Under the pieces are notes generated by a model. It was given only the letters and a program-made list of their open reading frames with translations, was not told where the DNA came from and ran no database searches. The translations under genes were made by a program, and so were the position numbers. A stretch of DNA of 64,000 nucleotides from Leclercia adecarboxylata. GTDB taxonomy: Bacteria > Pseudomonadota > Gammaproteobacteria > Enterobacterales > Enterobacteriaceae. The DNA lies in NCBI GenBank assembly GCA_002360945.1, contig DERO01000004.1, positions 62,001-126,000 of the forward strand. The letters run 5' to 3'. Positions 30,021 to 37,652 of this stretch are shown here, in pieces (the stretch's first letter is position 1; the number at the start of each line of letters is the position of its first letter).

Positions 30021-30061
30021 TTTGCATCAAACAAGTTTGCGATTTATTTGATTCAGGACAA
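30017..30061 (-). promoter_or_regulatory. Two FNR sites upstream of nrdDG
   Basis: On the minus strand TTGAT-GCAA-ATCAC (30017-30030) matches the FNR consensus TTGAT-N4-ATCAA at 9 of 10 positions. A weaker site, plus-strand TTGAT-TCAG-GACAA (30048-30061), is centred exactly 31 bp further upstream. This equals the spacing of the two E. coli nrdDG FNR sites (-33.5 and -64.5). The proximal site overlaps the distal NrdR box by four bases. Confidence 0.75.
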
Positions 30062-30141
30062 GGTAAAAAACGAAGTGTACAGATGACGGGCGATCCGGGC
30101 TTTGTAAATTCTTCAAGGGCTAATCTGGTTGATTTTCCATC

Positions 30142-30180
30142 AAAAAAGCGTGCGCCGGGCAACCGTGCGGTGCCCGGCGG
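30142..30180 (-). terminator. treC(B) terminator
   Basis: A GC-rich stem (GCCGGGCA/TGCCCGGC around ACCGTGCGG) lies just beyond the treC stop, with a six-T run on the minus strand. Confidence 0.75.
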
Positions 30181-30186
30181 ATATCA

Positions 30187-31842
30187 TCAGGCCTGCAGCC
30201 ACCATACCGCTTCAAACGGACGCAGGGTCATGGTGCCCGGCTGCGGTGACACTTCGGCATAGTTGCTCATTACCACCTGCCAGTCGCCCTCAACCGCCTG
30301 CGGCTGCCACGACTGGCACTCGCGGCTCAGGCTGGCGACCACCATTAACGTCTGGCCCTGCCACTGGCGGCGATAGCACCACAGCGACGGATGTTCCGGG
30401 AGCAGATCCTGATAATCCCCCCAGGTCAGCACCGGCAGGGTTTTACGCAGCTGGATCAGCTTCTGATAGGTGTAAAACACCGAGTCGGGATCGGCCAGCG
30501 CCGCCTCGACGTTGATCGCTTCTGCAGTATTGCCCGGGGCAATCCACGGCTCGCCGGTGGTGAACCCGCCATTCGGCGAGGCATCCCACTGCATTGGTGT
30601 GCGGCTGTTATCCCGGGATTTGCTCGCGAGGATCGCCAGCAGTTCGTCGGCATCCCGTCCCTGGGTACGCAGCCCGGCGAACATGTTGTGGCTCTCCACG
30701 TCGCGGTAGTCGGTGATGCGGGTGAAGTGCGGGTTGGTCATGCCAATCTCTTCCCCCTGATAGACGTAGGGGGTGCCTTGCATGCCGTACAGCACCATCG
30801 CCAGCATCTTCGCCGCCGGGACGCGGTACTCTCCCTCATCGCCAAAGCGTGAGACGATGCGCGGCTGGTCGTGGTTACACCAGAACAGCGCGTTCCAGGC
30901 TTTATTGTGCATTCCCTGCTGCCAGTGGCTGAACAGGGCTTTCAGCGCCACGAAATCGGGTTTCGCCAGCGTCCACTTCTCGCCGTTGGGATAATCCACC
31001 TTCAGATGGTGGAAGTTAAAGGTCATCGACAGCTCACGCCCGTCGAGGGCCGCGTACTGCTGGCAGTGCTCCAGGCGGGTGGAGGACATCTCGCCCACCG
31101 TCATCAGGTTGCGCGGGGTAAAGACGTCCCGGCTCATCTCCTGCAGATAGTCGTGAATGCGCGGCCCGTCGGTGTAGAAGCGGCGGCCATCACCGATCTC
31201 ATCCATAGGGAAGTCCTGGTCTTTCGACACCAGGTTAATCACGTCGAGACGTAGGCCGTCCACGCCGCGATCGGCCCAGAATTCGCACGCTTTTTTCAGC
31301 TCGGCGCGTACCTCGGGGTTTTCCCAGTTGAGGTCGGCCTGCTCGGGGGCAAAAAGGTGCAGATAGTACTGCTCGCTTTCGGCATGCCAGCGCCAGGCGT
31401 TGCCGCCAAACTTGGATTGCCAGTTGTTGGGCAGTTGCTCCGGGGTGCCGTCGCGCCAGATATAGAACTCGCGGTACGGGCTCTCTTTATTGAGCGACTC
31501 GCGGAACCAGGCGTGCTGGGTGGAGGTGTGGTTGAACACCATATCCAGCACGATGCGGATCCCGCGTTGATGGGCCTCAGCCACCAGCTCGTCGAAATCA
31601 TCCAGCGTGCCGTAGGCCGGATCGATGGCGGTGTAGTTCGCCACGTCGTAACCGTTATCCACCTGTGGGGAGATATAGAAGGGCGTCAGCCAGATGGCGT
31701 CAATGCCGAGGTTTTTGAGATAGTCGAGACGCTGTGTGACGCCGCGTAAATCCCCGGTGCCGCGCCCGGTGGTGTCCTGGAAACTCTTCGGGTAGATCTG
31801 ATAGATGACGCCGTTTTGCCACCAGTGAGGAAGGGTGTTCAT
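30187..31842 (-). CDS. treC: Trehalose-6-phosphate hydrolase
   Basis: The start at 31842 gives 551 residues, the E. coli length. A GH13 alpha-amylase-fold enzyme that splits trehalose 6-phosphate to glucose and glucose 6-phosphate in the cytoplasm. The catalytic nucleophile is Asp200 in DGLRLDVIN, the acid/base is Glu251 in VGEMSST, and the third Asp is in WCNHDQPR. It lies 47 bases after treB in the treBC operon. Confidence 0.97.
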   Translation of the reverse strand: MNTLPHWWQNGVIYQIYPKSFQDTTGRGTGDLRGVTQRLDYLKNLGIDAIWLTPFYISPQVDNGYDVANYTAIDPAYGTLDDFDELVAEAHQRGIRIVLDMVFNHTSTQHAWFRESLNKESPYREFYIWRDGTPEQLPNNWQSKFGGNAWRWHAESEQYYLHLFAPEQADLNWENPEVRAELKKACEFWADRGVDGLRLDVINLVSKDQDFPMDEIGDGRRFYTDGPRIHDYLQEMSRDVFTPRNLMTVGEMSSTRLEHCQQYAALDGRELSMTFNFHHLKVDYPNGEKWTLAKPDFVALKALFSHWQQGMHNKAWNALFWCNHDQPRIVSRFGDEGEYRVPAAKMLAMVLYGMQGTPYVYQGEEIGMTNPHFTRITDYRDVESHNMFAGLRTQGRDADELLAILASKSRDNSRTPMQWDASPNGGFTTGEPWIAPGNTAEAINVEAALADPDSVFYTYQKLIQLRKTLPVLTWGDYQDLLPEHPSLWCYRRQWQGQTLMVVASLSRECQSWQPQAVEGDWQVVMSNYAEVSPQPGTMTLRPFEAVWWLQA

Positions 31843-31889
31843 GATGCGTTCCTGCAAATGGAAGGGGCGCAACTGCGCCCCGAAAGAGA

Positions 31890-33311
31890 TTAAACAGCCT
31901 GCAGCGTGCCCTGACGGAACTTGCGCTGATAGACGACGGTGGTCAGCGCCATCGGAACGATGATCGCCACGGCCATCGCCAGGGAGAACACCTGCCAGTA
32001 GCTCGTCTGGATAGAGAGGATGCCCGGCAGGCCGCCAACACCGATGCCGTTAGCCATCACGCCGTTCAGGCCGCACAGCAGGCCCGCCAGCCCGGAGCCG
32101 ATCATCGCGCACAGCATCGGGAAGCGGTATTTCAGGTTGATGCCGTACATCGCCGGTTCGGTGACCCCGAGGTAGGCGGAGATCGCCGCCGGCACCGAGA
32201 TTTCACGTTCGTTATGCTTCCGGCTGACGAGGATAATGCCCGTCACCGCCGAGGCCTGGGCAATGTTCGACAGGGCGATCAGCGGCCACACCGGGGTGCC
32301 CCCGAGGCTCTGGATCATCTGCATATCAATCGCCAGGGTGGTCTGATGCACGCCGGTGATCACCAGCGGGGCGTACAGGAAGCCAAACAGCGCGGCGCCA
32401 ATCGGGGCAAAGCTGCCGGTCATCAGGTGACGCACCGCGTACGCCACGCCGTCGCCAATCATGCGGCCAAACGGACCGATAAAGGCGTGGGCGAGGAACA
32501 CTGCGAGGATCAGGGAGCATACCGGCACCACCACCAGATAGAGATAATCCGGCACCATGCGCTTCAGGCGGGTCTCAATCATCCCCAGCGCCAGACCGGC
32601 CAGCAGGGCCGGGATCACCTGCGCCTGATAGCCCACTTTAGCGATGGTAAACAGGCCGAAGTTCCACACCTCAGGCACCTGCTGCCCAAGTAAGTAAGCG
32701 TTCATTAACTGCGGAGAGACCAGCGTCACGCCCAGCACGATACCCAGAATCGGCGTGCCGCCCATTTTGCGCACCGCCGACCAGCAGATCCCCACCGGCA
32801 GATAGAAGAAGATCGCCTCACCAATCAGCCACAGGAAGTCATAGATACTTTGCAGGGCCGGGTACATCTGGGCGAGGGTTTTGCCATCGCTCATCGGCAC
32901 ATCGCCAATCAGGTTACGGAAGCCGAGGATTAAACCGCCGCTGATCAGCGCCGGCAGCAGCGGGAAGAAAATCTCCGCGAAATGTGAAATGAGCTGTTCA
33001 TGCCACTTCATGTTCTGGCGCGCGGCCTTCTTGGCCTGCTCTTTGTCAGCCGACGAGTGGCCGGTGGTCGCCAGCAGCGCCTTGTAGTAGTCGCCCACCT
33101 CGGTGCCGATCACCACCTGGAACTGGCCGGCGTTGGTGAAGCAGCCTTTCACCATCGACAGCTCTTCGATGGCTTTGGGGTTGGCTTTGGCCGGGTCGTT
33201 TAATACAAAACGCAGGCGGGTAATGCAGTGGCTGACCGTGGCGATGTTGTCACGTCCGCCAACCAGCACGATCAGCTGGTCGATATCCGTTTGTTTTACT
33301 TTGCTCATCAT
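31890..33311 (-). CDS. treB: PTS trehalose-specific EIIBC component
   Basis: A 473-residue protein of the same length as E. coli TreB. The N-terminal EIIB domain carries the phosphorylated Cys29 (TVSHCITRLRF). A linker leads to the ten-helix EIIC channel with the conserved GITEPAM-like motif (GVTEPAMYGIN). It has no EIIA domain and depends on the glucose EIIA (Crr). It imports trehalose as trehalose 6-phosphate for TreC. First gene of the operon, under the TreR operator. Confidence 0.97.
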   Translation of the reverse strand: MMSKVKQTDIDQLIVLVGGRDNIATVSHCITRLRFVLNDPAKANPKAIEELSMVKGCFTNAGQFQVVIGTEVGDYYKALLATTGHSSADKEQAKKAARQNMKWHEQLISHFAEIFFPLLPALISGGLILGFRNLIGDVPMSDGKTLAQMYPALQSIYDFLWLIGEAIFFYLPVGICWSAVRKMGGTPILGIVLGVTLVSPQLMNAYLLGQQVPEVWNFGLFTIAKVGYQAQVIPALLAGLALGMIETRLKRMVPDYLYLVVVPVCSLILAVFLAHAFIGPFGRMIGDGVAYAVRHLMTGSFAPIGAALFGFLYAPLVITGVHQTTLAIDMQMIQSLGGTPVWPLIALSNIAQASAVTGIILVSRKHNEREISVPAAISAYLGVTEPAMYGINLKYRFPMLCAMIGSGLAGLLCGLNGVMANGIGVGGLPGILSIQTSYWQVFSLAMAVAIIVPMALTTVVYQRKFRQGTLQAV

Positions 33312-33383
33312 GAAACCTCATGACAGATGGTAGGGGGTTATGGACTGGTGGCAAGCCTACTCTTAACCTGAATTAACGAAAAT

Positions 33384-33395
33384 GGGAACGTTCCC
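33384..33395. promoter_or_regulatory. TreR operator
   Basis: The perfect palindrome GGGAACGTTCCC lies in the treR-treB gap, 73 bp upstream of treB. Its CG-centred symmetry is typical of LacI-family operators, and the repressor gene is adjacent. Confidence 0.8.
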
Positions 33396-33434
33396 GAAAC
33401 CGGGCGAGGATCACAATAAAGCGTCATTTGACGC

Positions 33435-34382
33435 TCAGGAGAGGGTGGCGGGAATGACGATCTGGCGCGGTTCGCTGCGGCCGTTGATCTGATCTATCAG
33501 CTGCATAGCGGCCTGGCGGCCGGAGTCGGCGTAGCCCGGATCGACGGTGATGATCTCCGGGTGGAGGAACTTCATCAGCGGCGTATTACCCACGCTCGCC
33601 AGCTGCAGGCTGTCGATGCGCTGCTCTTGTAAGTACTTACTAGCACCCAGGGCCAGCGTATCCGTGGCACAGACCAGCGCGGTGGTCTGCGGGGTCAGCA
33701 CGTCGGCCACCTTTTCATAGCCCTGTTTCATCCCGAGACCGGGTAGCGCGGCCACCGCAGGCAGCGCGTGCAGTTTGCAGAATTCCAGGTAGGCAGTATG
33801 GCGGCGCTGGCCGGTGGTGACGTCGCTGTGCGGCACGCCGAGATAGCTGATATGGCGGTGACCGCCGTCATACAGGCGCTGCATCAGAACGTGAATGGCT
33901 CCTTCATCGTCATAGCAGACCGAGGCAAAACCGCGGGCATCGCGGGCCAGCATCACCAGTGACGATTGCCACGGCGCAAGCATCTGCTCGCTAAGGCCGG
34001 TAAAGCCAAACAGCACCACGCCGTCGATGTTGCGGCGCTTCAGCATCCCGAGGTGCTCCTCGACCATCTGCGGCGAAAACTGGCTCTCCATCATGATCGG
34101 ATCGTAACCTTGCTCGTAAAAGACGGGCAGCATGGTCTGTACGGCCAGGTTTTCCGACAGCGAATCCAGACGGGTGAGGATAATCGCCACCACCTTGTCG
34201 CTCTGGCCACGCATGGCGCGCGCCGAGCGGGACGGGGAGAAACCGTGCTGATTCATCACCGCCTCAACGCGTTCGCGCGTGCGCTCGCTGACACCACTTT
34301 CGTTGTTCAGCACCCGGGAGACGGTGGATTTACCCACGCCGCTCAGACGCGCGATATCTTTAATGGTGAGGCGATTCTGCAT
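33435..34382 (-). CDS. treR: Trehalose operon repressor (LacI family)
   Basis: The start at 34382 gives 315 residues as in E. coli (MQNRLTIKDIARLSGVGKST). The N-terminal LacI HTH with hinge STVSRVLNNESGV is followed by a periplasmic-binding-like effector domain that responds to trehalose 6-phosphate. It is transcribed ahead of treB in the same direction, separated by the operator. Confidence 0.97.
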   Translation of the reverse strand: MQNRLTIKDIARLSGVGKSTVSRVLNNESGVSERTRERVEAVMNQHGFSPSRSARAMRGQSDKVVAIILTRLDSLSENLAVQTMLPVFYEQGYDPIMMESQFSPQMVEEHLGMLKRRNIDGVVLFGFTGLSEQMLAPWQSSLVMLARDARGFASVCYDDEGAIHVLMQRLYDGGHRHISYLGVPHSDVTTGQRRHTAYLEFCKLHALPAVAALPGLGMKQGYEKVADVLTPQTTALVCATDTLALGASKYLQEQRIDSLQLASVGNTPLMKFLHPEIITVDPGYADSGRQAAMQLIDQINGRSEPRQIVIPATLS

Positions 34383-34460
34383 GCTTTCATTCCTGTAACG
34401 CATTGATGAAATAATCATTAAGCCTAAATCGGGTGTCCGGTTCCGCAATGGGCAAAGTCT

Positions 34461-34495
34461 GGTTTACGTTTGGTTTAATGCCCGGGCGGTATCAT
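34461..34495 (+). promoter_or_regulatory. PhoP box and -10 of the mgtA promoter
   Basis: GGTTTACGTTTGGTTTA (34461-34477) is a perfect direct-repeat PhoP box (two GGTTTA units with 5-base spacing). TATCAT at 34490-34495 follows 12 bases later, the normal PhoP box to -10 distance. The predicted start is near 34502. Confidence 0.92.
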
Positions 34496-34501
34496 ACCGC
34501 C

Positions 34502-34774
34502 CGAATTGTCACGAACGGTATGGCTAAAACACTATACTGCGCGCCGACTTACCTTTTTTTACTTACCGGAGGCGACATGGATCCCGATCCCACCCCTCTC
34601 CCGCGAGGGAGAACCCTTTCTTTCCGGTAAGCCAGTCCTCGCTGCCTTACCGGATGCGTAAGGCAGTGACGTTTTCCTGACGTCCCTGCATAACTGATAC
34701 CGCCGCTCAGGCGTGGCTTTGTCACGTCTGAAGGCAAGACTGCGCCCGTTTTCACGGGTGCGGGGGGACTTGTT
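34502..34774 (+). promoter_or_regulatory. mgtA 5' leader (magnesium-responsive)
   Basis: About 270 nt separate the predicted transcription start from mgtA, like the 264-nt E. coli leader that controls elongation into mgtA in response to Mg2+ and proline. It contains mgtL. The inner boundaries of the alternative stem-loops were not resolved. Confidence 0.75.
34577..34630 (+). CDS. mgtL: MgtL leader peptide
   Basis: A 17-codon frame after GGAGG encodes MDPDPTPLPRGRTLSFR, closely matching E. coli MgtL (proline-rich MEPDPTPLPRR start). Impaired translation at its Pro and acidic codons under low proline or Mg2+ changes the leader fold and lets transcription reach mgtA. All four proline codons are kept. 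The coding bases CCTCTCCC-GCGA-GGGAGA happen to form a hairpin. Confidence 0.92.
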   Translation: MDPDPTPLPRGRTLSFR

Positions 34775-37477
34775 ATGTTCAAAAATTTCACACAACAGCT
34801 GCTGGCCCGGCTGAGCCGCCACCTGCCGCGCCGTCTGGTGCAGCGCGATCCGATGGCGACGGGCAAAACCGATACCGTTATCCCTGGCGCGCTGGCCGCC
34901 CACTGTCTGCGGGTGGCCGCGATGGAAGAGCCCGCCCTGTGGCGGACCTTTGCCAGCCACCCGGAAGGGCTGACGGCCGCTGAGGTTCAGGCCGCACGCG
35001 CCACGCACGGCGAAAATCAGATCCCGGCGCAAAAACCGGCCCGCTGGTGGGTGCATCTGTGGGCCTGCTACCGCAACCCCTTCAACCTGCTGCTGACGGT
35101 GCTGGGCGTTATCTCCTATGCCACCGAAGACCTGTTTGCCGCCGGGGTGATCGCCCTGATGGTGGGCATCTCCACGCTGCTCAATTTTATCCAGGAGGCC
35201 CGCTCCACGCGGGCGGCGGATGCCCTGAAGGCGATGGTCAGCAACACCGCCACCGTGTTACGTACCCTTAACGACAAAGGGGAAAGCGGCTGGCGGGAGG
35301 TGCCCATTGACCAGCTGGTACCGGGGGATCTGGTCAAGCTGGCGGCCGGGGATATGATCCCGGCGGACCTGCGCATTCTCCAGGCCCGGGACCTGTTCGT
35401 GGCCCAGGCCTCGCTGACCGGCGAATCCCTGCCGGTGGAGAAAGTCGCCCACAGCCGCGATCCGCAGCAGAGCAACCCGCTGGAGTGCGACACCCTGTGC
35501 TTTATGGGCACCACGGTGGTCAGCGGCACGGCGCAGGCGATGGTAATCGCCACCGGGGGCAACACCTGGTTTGGGCAGCTGGCCGGACGCGTCAGCGAGC
35601 AGGAGAGCGAACCTAACGCCTTCCAGCAGGGGATTGGCCGCGTCAGCATGCTGCTGATCCGCTTTATGCTGGCGATGACCCCCATCGTGCTGCTGATCAA
35701 CGGCTACACCAAAGGCGACTGGTGGGAAGCGGCGCTGTTCGCGCTCTCGGTGGCGGTGGGGCTCACTCCGGAGATGCTGCCGATGATCGTCACCTCGACC
35801 CTGGCGCGCGGGGCGGTAAAACTCTCGAAGCAGAAGGTGATCGTCAAGCACCTCGACGCCATTCAGAACTTTGGCGCGATGGACATCCTTTGCACCGACA
35901 AAACCGGCACCCTGACCCAGGACAAGATCGTGCTGGAGCACCATACCGACGTCTCCGGCAAGGTCTGCGAGCGGGTGCTGAATACCGCCTGGCTGAACAG
36001 CCACTACCAGACCGGGCTGAAGAACCTGCTCGACGTCGCGGTGCTGGAAGGGGTAGATGAAGCCGCCGCCCGCACCCTCTCAATCCGCTGGCAGAAGGTG
36101 GATGAGATCCCCTTTGATTTTGAGCGCCGCAGGATGTCGGTGGTGGTGAGTGAAGCGCAGGGCGTGCATCAGCTGATCTGCAAAGGCGCATTGCAGGAGA
36201 TCCTCAATGTCTCTACCCAGGTGTGGCATAACGGCGAGATTGTCCCGCTGGACGACAGCATGCTGCGGCGCATTCGTCGCGTCACCGACAACCTCAACCG
36301 CCAGGGGCTGCGGGTGGTGGCGGTGGCCAGCAAGTTCCTGCCGGCACGCGTTGGGGATTACCAGCGCATCGACGAATCGGATCTGATCCTCGAGGGCTAC
36401 ATTGCCTTCCTCGATCCGCCGAAAGAGACTACCGCTCCGGCGCTCAAGGCGCTGAAAAACAGCGGTATCACGGTGAAAATCCTGACCGGCGACAGCGAGC
36501 TGGTGGCAGCAAAAGTGTGCCGCGAAGTGGGGCTGGACGCGGGCGAGGTGGTGACGGGGAGCGAGATCGAAACCCTCTCCGACGACGCGCTGGCGTCTCT
36601 GGCTAAGCGCACCACGCTGTTCGCACGCCTGACCCCGATGCACAAGGAGCGCATCGTCACCCTGCTGAAGCGCGAGGGACACGTGGTGGGCTTCATGGGC
36701 GACGGGATTAACGATGCCCCGGCGCTGCGGGCGGCGGATATCGGGATCTCGGTCGACGGCGCGGTGGATATCGCCCGGGAAGCGGCGGATATCATTCTGC
36801 TGGAGAAGAGCCTGATGGTGCTGGAGGAGGGGGTGATCGAAGGCCGCCGCACCTTCGCCAACATGCTCAAGTACATCAAAATGACCGCCAGCTCGAACTT
36901 CGGCAACGTCTTCAGCGTGCTGGTGGCGAGCGCGTTCCTGCCGTTCCTGCCGATGCTGCCGCTGCATCTGCTGATCCAGAACCTGATGTACGACATCTCC
37001 CAGGTGGCGATCCCCTTTGATAACGTCGACGAGGATCAGATCCAGAAGCCGCAGCGCTGGGATCCGTCAGAACTCGGCCGGTTCATGCTCTTTTTCGGCC
37101 CGATCAGCTCGATCTTCGACATTCTGACCTTCTGCCTGATGTGGTTTGTGTTCCACGCCAACACCCCGGAACAGCAGACCCTGTTCCAGTCCGGCTGGTT
37201 CGTGGTCGGGCTGCTGTCGCAAACGCTGATTGTGCATATGATCCGCACGCGGCGGATCCCGTTCCTGCAGAGCCGTGCCGCCTGGCCGCTGATTGTCATG
37301 ACGGGGCTGGTGATGGTGCTCGGCATCGCGCTGCCGTTCTCGCCGCTGGCGGGTTATCTGCAACTGCAGGCGCTGCCGCTGAGCTACTTCCCGTGGCTGG
37401 TGGCGATCCTCGCCGGGTACATGGTGCTGACCCAGCTGGTGAAAGGGTTCTATAGCCGCCGGTATGGGTGGCAGTAG
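34775..37477 (+). CDS. mgtA: Magnesium-transporting P-type ATPase
   Basis: A 900-residue P3B ATPase (898 in E. coli) that imports Mg2+ across the inner membrane. The phosphorylation motif CTDKTGTLT (Asp near residue 374), the actuator TGES loop, and the hinge MGDGINDAPAL are intact; about ten membrane helices. The N-terminal tail is a little longer than in E. coli. Transcription is controlled by PhoP and the MgtL leader upstream. Confidence 0.98.
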   Translation: MFKNFTQQLLARLSRHLPRRLVQRDPMATGKTDTVIPGALAAHCLRVAAMEEPALWRTFASHPEGLTAAEVQAARATHGENQIPAQKPARWWVHLWACYRNPFNLLLTVLGVISYATEDLFAAGVIALMVGISTLLNFIQEARSTRAADALKAMVSNTATVLRTLNDKGESGWREVPIDQLVPGDLVKLAAGDMIPADLRILQARDLFVAQASLTGESLPVEKVAHSRDPQQSNPLECDTLCFMGTTVVSGTAQAMVIATGGNTWFGQLAGRVSEQESEPNAFQQGIGRVSMLLIRFMLAMTPIVLLINGYTKGDWWEAALFALSVAVGLTPEMLPMIVTSTLARGAVKLSKQKVIVKHLDAIQNFGAMDILCTDKTGTLTQDKIVLEHHTDVSGKVCERVLNTAWLNSHYQTGLKNLLDVAVLEGVDEAAARTLSIRWQKVDEIPFDFERRRMSVVVSEAQGVHQLICKGALQEILNVSTQVWHNGEIVPLDDSMLRRIRRVTDNLNRQGLRVVAVASKFLPARVGDYQRIDESDLILEGYIAFLDPPKETTAPALKALKNSGITVKILTGDSELVAAKVCREVGLDAGEVVTGSEIETLSDDALASLAKRTTLFARLTPMHKERIVTLLKREGHVVGFMGDGINDAPALRAADIGISVDGAVDIAREAADIILLEKSLMVLEEGVIEGRRTFANMLKYIKMTASSNFGNVFSVLVASAFLPFLPMLPLHLLIQNLMYDISQVAIPFDNVDEDQIQKPQRWDPSELGRFMLFFGPISSIFDILTFCLMWFVFHANTPEQQTLFQSGWFVVGLLSQTLIVHMIRTRRIPFLQSRAAWPLIVMTGLVMVLGIALPFSPLAGYLQLQALPLSYFPWLVAILAGYMVLTQLVKGFYSRRYGWQ

Positions 37478-37496
37478 GTTGGTGTCATTTATTTTC

Positions 37497-37531
37497 TCCC
37501 TCTCCCTTTGGGAGAGGGCCGGGGTGAGGGG
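37497..37531. repeat. CCCTCTCCC/GGGAGAGGG palindromic repeat, copy 5
   Basis: CCCTCTCCC, TTT, GGGAGAGGG and the tail CCGGGGTGAGGG lie 20 bases after mgtA. Confidence 0.85.
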
Positions 37532-37652
37532 ATCCGTTTCCTCCCAAATTCAACAACCTGTGATCTCTGTCACCCGTCGCGCTTGACGCTAATTTGCGCA
37601 CATGTTAACAGAATGTTTTGCCTTTTTTCGGCCCGTCAAATAAGGAACATTC

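Noticed and set aside
34577..34612. CCTCTCCC-GCGA-GGGAGA as another copy of the dispersed palindromic repeat
   Set aside because: The bases are the codons of MgtL and lack the TTAGGGTGAGGG tail; the resemblance is probably coincidence.
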